A stretch of DNA of 64,000 bases from Lachnoclostridium sp. Marseille-P6806. GTDB lineage: Bacteria; Bacillota; Clostridia; Lachnospirales; Lachnospiraceae. Each line of letters starts with the position of its first letter. The first letter of the stretch is position 1. This document shows positions 60,207 through 64,000 of the stretch, one piece after another. Below the pieces are notes generated by a model. That model was not told the DNA's origin and ran no database searches. It saw only the letters and a list, made by a program, of their open reading frames with translations. The stretch lies in assembly GCF_900625025.1 (NCBI RefSeq), contig NZ_LR130582.1, forward strand, positions 1 through 64,000. The letters are read 5' to 3'. Both the position numbers and the translations under genes were made by a program.

Positions 60207-61108
60207 ATGGAAAAACACAGTATCAAACGGAAACGTACGCCGTGGGAGCGCAGTCAGAACCGCTGGGGATGGATCTTTGTCCTTCCGACCATTGCGGGGC
60301 TGATGATTCTCAATATTATCCCGATGTTCATGTCCCTGTATCAGACGTTTTTCAAAACAGGAGATTTCGGGCGGGAAAATATCTTCATCGGGGGCAAGAA
60401 TTACGAGACGCTGCTCCATGATTCCGAGGTGTGGCAGGCGGTGCTGAACACGTTCAAGTATACGGTCGTGGAGGTTCCGCTCTCGATTGCGCTGGCGCTG
60501 GTATTTGCCGTTCTTCTGAACAGGAAGATGCGCGGCCGGGGAGTGTACCGGGCGGTTTTTTCCTGCCGATGGTGGTGGCGCCCGCCGCGGTGGCCATGGT
60601 GTAGCGCTGGCTGTATAATTCGCAGTTCGGTCTGATCAATAACATGTTCCACATCAACGTGCAGTGGATATCGGATCCCCGGATCGCGTGGTTTTCCATC
60701 GGGATTATCGGCGTGTGGTCCGTCGTCGGCTACAATATGATTCTGTTTCTCGCAGGACTGCAGGATATTCCGAGGGACTACTATGAGGCGGCGCAGACGG
60801 ACGGGGCGAGCGGCGTGTTCACCTTTTTCCACATCACGCTGCCGCTGCTTTCGCCGACCATCTTCTTTGTCCTTGTGACAAGAGTGATCGGAGGAATGCA
60901 GGTGTTCGACCTCATCTATATGGTCGAGGACAGGACGAGCCCTGCGCTGAAGCAGACGCAGTCCATCGTCTATCTGTTCTACCGCTATTCCTTTATCAAT
61001 CAGAATAAGGGCTACGGGGCGACGATTGTGATTCTTCTTCTCGTCATCGTTTTGATTATGACGGCGGTGCAGATGTATCTTCAGAAGAAATGGGTATTCT
61101 ATTCATAG
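60207..61108 (+). pseudogene. Sugar permease pseudogene (frameshift and amber stop)
   Basis: The product would be a CUT1 sugar permease (UgpA/MsmF type). The first part (from ATG 60207, GGAG upstream) reads WGWIFVLPTIAGLMILNIIPM up to RGRGVYRAVF. At a run of six T (60556-60561) one base is missing. In the corrected frame the protein continues with FLPMVVAPAAVAMV, then hits TAG at 60602-60604 where a Trp codon is expected, and continues in the same frame (ISDPRIAWFSIGIIGVWSVVGYNM, EAA loop YEAAQTDGASGVFTFFHITLPL) to the stop at 61108. Two independent lesions make a sequencing error less likely. Confidence 0.88.
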
Positions 61109-61123
61109 GGGAAAGGGGTAAGC

Positions 61124-61849
61124 ATGACGAACAGTATGAAGAAAAACAGGCTGCTGGTATCGCTGCTGATCCATGTCTTCCTGCTTGTATTTTCGATTGT
61201 GATGATTGTGCCGTTCGTGTGGATGGTGCTGACGTCGTTCAAGTCCATTACGGAAGCGACCTCCGTCAATCCCTTTGTGATTTTTCCGTCGGAGTGGCGG
61301 ACGGCCTCGTTTTCCACGGTGTGGAAGAACATGAGCTTTCTGAGGCTGTACCGGAATACGCTGCTGCTGATCTTCTGGCGCGTCGTCTGCGCCTGCCTCA
61401 CGGCGACCTTTGCGGGCTATGCGTTTGCAAGGCTCCGCTTCCGGGGAAAAAATCTGGCGTTCGGCGTGGTTCTGGTGCAGATGATGATACCGACGCAGAT
61501 CTTCGTTATCCCGCAGTATCTCATGATCTCGCGCCTCGGGGCCAACAATACGATGTTCGCACTGGTGTTTCCGGGACTGGTCACGGCGTTCGGAACCTTT
61601 CTCCTCCGGCAGGCATACATGGGGCTGCCCGGAGAGCTGGAGGAGGCGGCGCGCCTCGACGGCTGCAATATTCCGCAGACCTTTATCTTTGTTATGGCGC
61701 CGCTTGCCACGATGCAGGGCCAGTATTCCACAAAATATCCGGAGCTTATGGCGGCGTCTTTGATCGCCTGCCTGCCGATGGTGGTGCTCTATCTGCTTTT
61801 CCAGAGACAGTTCATCGAGGGCATCGCCACCTCCGGAGGAAAATTATGA
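61124..61849 (+). CDS. Sugar permease with internal deletion, probably inactive
   Basis: This 241-residue CUT1 permease (UgpE/MsmG type) starts normally and has the docking loop EEAARLDGCNIPQTFIF, but family members are about 275-280 residues. After VMAPL the sequence jumps to ATMQGQYSTKYPELM, so roughly 35-40 residues between the docking loop and the last membrane segment, including the usual WNDFLWP stretch, are missing in frame. The C-terminus FIEGIATSGGKL is intact. With its partner permease broken, this importer is unlikely to work. Confidence 0.8.
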   Translation: MTNSMKKNRLLVSLLIHVFLLVFSIVMIVPFVWMVLTSFKSITEATSVNPFVIFPSEWRTASFSTVWKNMSFLRLYRNTLLLIFWRVVCACLTATFAGYAFARLRFRGKNLAFGVVLVQMMIPTQIFVIPQYLMISRLGANNTMFALVFPGLVTAFGTFLLRQAYMGLPGELEEAARLDGCNIPQTFIFVMAPLATMQGQYSTKYPELMAASLIACLPMVVLYLLFQRQFIEGIATSGGKL

Positions 61850-61904
61850 CGCGGGATTTTTGATGTTTTCCGCACATCAACACAATGAGAGGTCAGGGAC
61901 CGAT

Positions 61905-64000
61905 ATGTCGATACAATATTTTTCTGATACGCATATTTTTAAGCTGGACACGGAGCGCACAAGCTACGGGATCGGCGTGACGGAGGACGGCTACGTGGGG
62001 CATCTGTACTACGGCCCGCGGGTCCGGCGCCTTTCGGCGAGAGAGGGGCTTCGCCTCCATGAAGCGCCGCCGCCGGCTGAGCTTGGGAGGGAGAAGCTCG
62101 CGTTTCTGGCGTCGTTCCCCTTTGAGTATCCCACAGGGGGAGCGGGGGATTTCCGGGAGAGCTGTCTGGATGTCATCAGTGAACAGGGAAAGCCCGGCTG
62201 TGAGCTGTTTTACCGGGATTACCGGATCATGGACGGCAAACCGGGGCTGCCGGGACTGCCGGCAGCCTTTGGGACGGAGCGGGAGGTGCAGACGCTGGAG
62301 CTTGATCTGGAGGATCCGGTGCTGGGTCTTCTTGTGACGCTCCGCTACTCGGTCTTTGCCGCGGAGGATGTGATTGTAAGAAGCGTTCTCGTCCGGAACG
62401 GGGGAACACAGAGGCTCCGTCTCGGGCGCGTTCTCAGCGCGTCCATGGATATGGACAACCGGGGCTTTTCCGCGCTCGGCATGTTCGGCGCATGGGGACG
62501 GGAGTGCCACAAGGAGAGCATTTCGCTTCATCACGGAAGACAGGTGATCTCCTCGGAGCGCGGCGTGTCGAGCCCGCAGGCACATCCGTTCATCGGCCTG
62601 ACGACGCCCGGAACCGACGAGGAAAAGGGCGAAATCTATGCCATGAATTTTATTTACTCCGGCGGCTTCCTTGCAGAGGCGGAGCTCTCGATGTTTGATC
62701 AGCTCCGCGTCGTCATGGGGATACAGCCGAGGGGCTTTCTATGGAGGCTTGCGCCGGGGGAGACATTTGCGGCCCCCGAGGCAGTGCTTACCTATTCGGC
62801 GGAGGGAACCGGGCGGATGACCCGGAATCTGCACCGCTTCTACCGGGAGCATCTGATCCGGAGCCCTTGGAAAAACCGGACGCGTCCGATTCTGATCAAT
62901 CACTGGGAGGGAACGTTCTTTGATTACGACAGCAGCAGGCTCATCCGGATTGCCGCCGCGGCGCGGGAGTGCGGAGCGGAGATGTTCGTCATGGACGACG
63001 GCTGGTTCGGCGCGCGCGACAGCGACAACGCAGGGCTCGGGGACTGGTTTGTCAATGAGGAGAAGCTGGCCGGCGGGATCTGCGTGCTGGCGGAGAGCAT
63101 CCGCGCTCTTGGCATGAAATTCGGCATCTGGGTGGAGCCGGAGATGGTGAATCCGGATTCGGAGCTTTTCCGGGCGCATCCCGACTGGGCGATTCAGCTG
63201 GACGGGAGAGAGCCGTCCCGCAGCAGGAATCAGCTGGTTCTCGATATCACGAGGCGCGAGGTCCGCGACGCGGTGATGGAGCCGATACTGAACGTTCTGC
63301 ATGAGGCGGAGGCGGACTATGTCAAGTGGGATATGAACCGGTATCTCTCTGACCTTGGGAGCGCGGCGCTGGATGAGGAATCGCAGGGCGAGCTGCTGCA
63401 CCGCTACGTGCTCGGCATGTATGAGATGCAGGAGAGGCTGCTAGCGGAATTTCCGGAGCTGCTCTTTGAGAACTGCTCCTCGGGAGGGGCGCGTTTTGAT
63501 CCGGGGATGCTCTATTACAGCCCGCAGATCTGGTCCTCGGACGACACGGATGCCATCGAGCGCCTGCGGATTCAGGAGGGACTGTCCATGCTGTACCCGA
63601 TGACCTGCATGGGGGCGCATGTGTCAGAGGTGCCGAACGATCAGGTCGGCCGCGTAACGCCGCTTGAGACACGGGCGAACGTCGCGATGGCGGGGAGCTT
63701 CGGTTATGAACTGGATATTACGCGGACACCGGAGGAGGAAAAGGAACTCATGCGGGCGCAGGTCGGGCGCTACCATCGCTATCATCCGCTGTATGAGAGA
63801 GGAGAGTATTATCGTCTCCGCTCATGGAGCGAGGCGGAGCCCTTTGACTGCTGGATGGTTGCTCTGCCGGACGGGTCGGAGGCGCTCATTACCTATGTTC
63901 AGGTGCTTGGAAGACCCAACGTCGGGGGAAGAAAAATTTATCCGAGAGGGCTGGATCCGGAGGCGGAATATCGGATCGCTCTGGTTTCGGGAGAGGGCGG
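61905..64000 (+). CDS. Alpha-galactosidase, GH36 family (cut by window end)
   Basis: This is the first about 698 residues of a GH36 alpha-galactosidase, which releases alpha-galactose from melibiose, raffinose and related sugars. The N-terminal beta domain has GVTEDGYVGHLYYG. The barrel has VMDDGWFGARD (362-372), WVEPEMVNPDS, the nucleophile in YVKWDMNR (Asp476) and the acid/base region WSSDDTDA (543-550). No signal peptide. AGGG precedes ATG 61905; an in-frame ATG at 61863 would add 14 unrelated residues. With galT-galE at 20.8-23.4 kb the cell can use the released galactose. The 3' end lies outside the window. Confidence 0.92.
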   Translation, partial: MSIQYFSDTHIFKLDTERTSYGIGVTEDGYVGHLYYGPRVRRLSAREGLRLHEAPPPAELGREKLAFLASFPFEYPTGGAGDFRESCLDVISEQGKPGCELFYRDYRIMDGKPGLPGLPAAFGTEREVQTLELDLEDPVLGLLVTLRYSVFAAEDVIVRSVLVRNGGTQRLRLGRVLSASMDMDNRGFSALGMFGAWGRECHKESISLHHGRQVISSERGVSSPQAHPFIGLTTPGTDEEKGEIYAMNFIYSGGFLAEAELSMFDQLRVVMGIQPRGFLWRLAPGETFAAPEAVLTYSAEGTGRMTRNLHRFYREHLIRSPWKNRTRPILINHWEGTFFDYDSSRLIRIAAAARECGAEMFVMDDGWFGARDSDNAGLGDWFVNEEKLAGGICVLAESIRALGMKFGIWVEPEMVNPDSELFRAHPDWAIQLDGREPSRSRNQLVLDITRREVRDAVMEPILNVLHEAEADYVKWDMNRYLSDLGSAALDEESQGELLHRYVLGMYEMQERLLAEFPELLFENCSSGGARFDPGMLYYSPQIWSSDDTDAIERLRIQEGLSMLYPMTCMGAHVSEVPNDQVGRVTPLETRANVAMAGSFGYELDITRTPEEEKELMRAQVGRYHRYHPLYERGEYYRLRSWSEAEPFDCWMVALPDGSEALITYVQVLGRPNVGGRKIYPRGLDPEAEYRIALVSGEG

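Noticed and set aside
60117-60635. Continuous short gene starting at 60117
   Set aside because: The real permease start is near 60207, and the end of this frame after 60556 is out-of-frame sequence caused by the lost T.

Overview
The window looks like chromosome of an anaerobic, Gram-positive Clostridia, most likely Lachnospiraceae. This rests on gene content, not on a marker gene. The signs are sugar ABC importers of the LplB/YtcP and SBP type without an ATPase gene, YesM/YesN-type two-component regulation, group II ECF S components (FolT, QueT), a Firmicutes-type GalT, a reverse-type rubrerythrin, many heterodimeric ABC exporters, AGGAGG ribosome binding sites and TTGACA/TATAAT promoters. 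No rRNA, tRNA, CRISPR array, prophage or transposase gene was seen.

Layout. (1) 0.3-9.8 kb: a forward cluster with lower GC: a MATE exporter, a sugar-binding lipoprotein, a GH51 arabinofuranosidase, a LacI-type regulator, two sugar permeases and a carboxylesterase, consistent with uptake and debranching of arabinose-containing hemicellulose. (2) 9.9-19.7 kb, higher GC: envelope and glycan synthesis. It starts with a MurL-like/MurD2-like pair (an alternative route for putting D-Glu into the peptidoglycan stem), then a GT26-GT4 fusion glycosyltransferase, a GT4 enzyme, a radical SAM protein, TrpRS and a UDP-sugar pyrophosphorylase. (3) 19.7-23.7 kb: an AraC regulator divergent from the Leloir genes galT-galE. 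(4) 23.9-44 kb, housekeeping and accessory genes: a THF riboswitch with folT, a D,D-carboxypeptidase, a heterodimeric ABC exporter, a metal ABC importer (TroA/ZnuA type) with a DtxR-type operator, a CorC-like protein, gamma carbonic anhydrase, an acyltransferase, rubrerythrin, a barstar-like protein, a PH-domain protein, QueT, and MarR with a second heterodimeric exporter.

(5) 44.1-57.7 kb, lower GC again: a broken esterase, then a YesM/YesN two-component pair divergent from an operon of two permeases, a binding protein, GH20- and GH140-like hydrolases, an SDR epimerase/dehydratase, a class III aminotransferase and a zinc dehydrogenase. The three redox/amino-transfer enzymes behind two glycosidases suggest an uncharacterised route for an unusual or amino sugar. 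(6) 57.7-64 kb: two clan GH-D (alpha-galactosidase-like) enzymes on either side of a decayed ABC importer. The regulator lacks its DNA-binding domain, one permease has a frameshift and an amber stop, and the other has an in-frame deletion.

The most unusual non-coding signal is a family of at least four dispersed, hairpin-rich intergenic repeats (upstream of trpS, an ABC exporter, queT and a metal permease gene). Their shared 3' module ends in the ribosome binding site of the next gene, and one hairpin shows compensatory base changes between copies.
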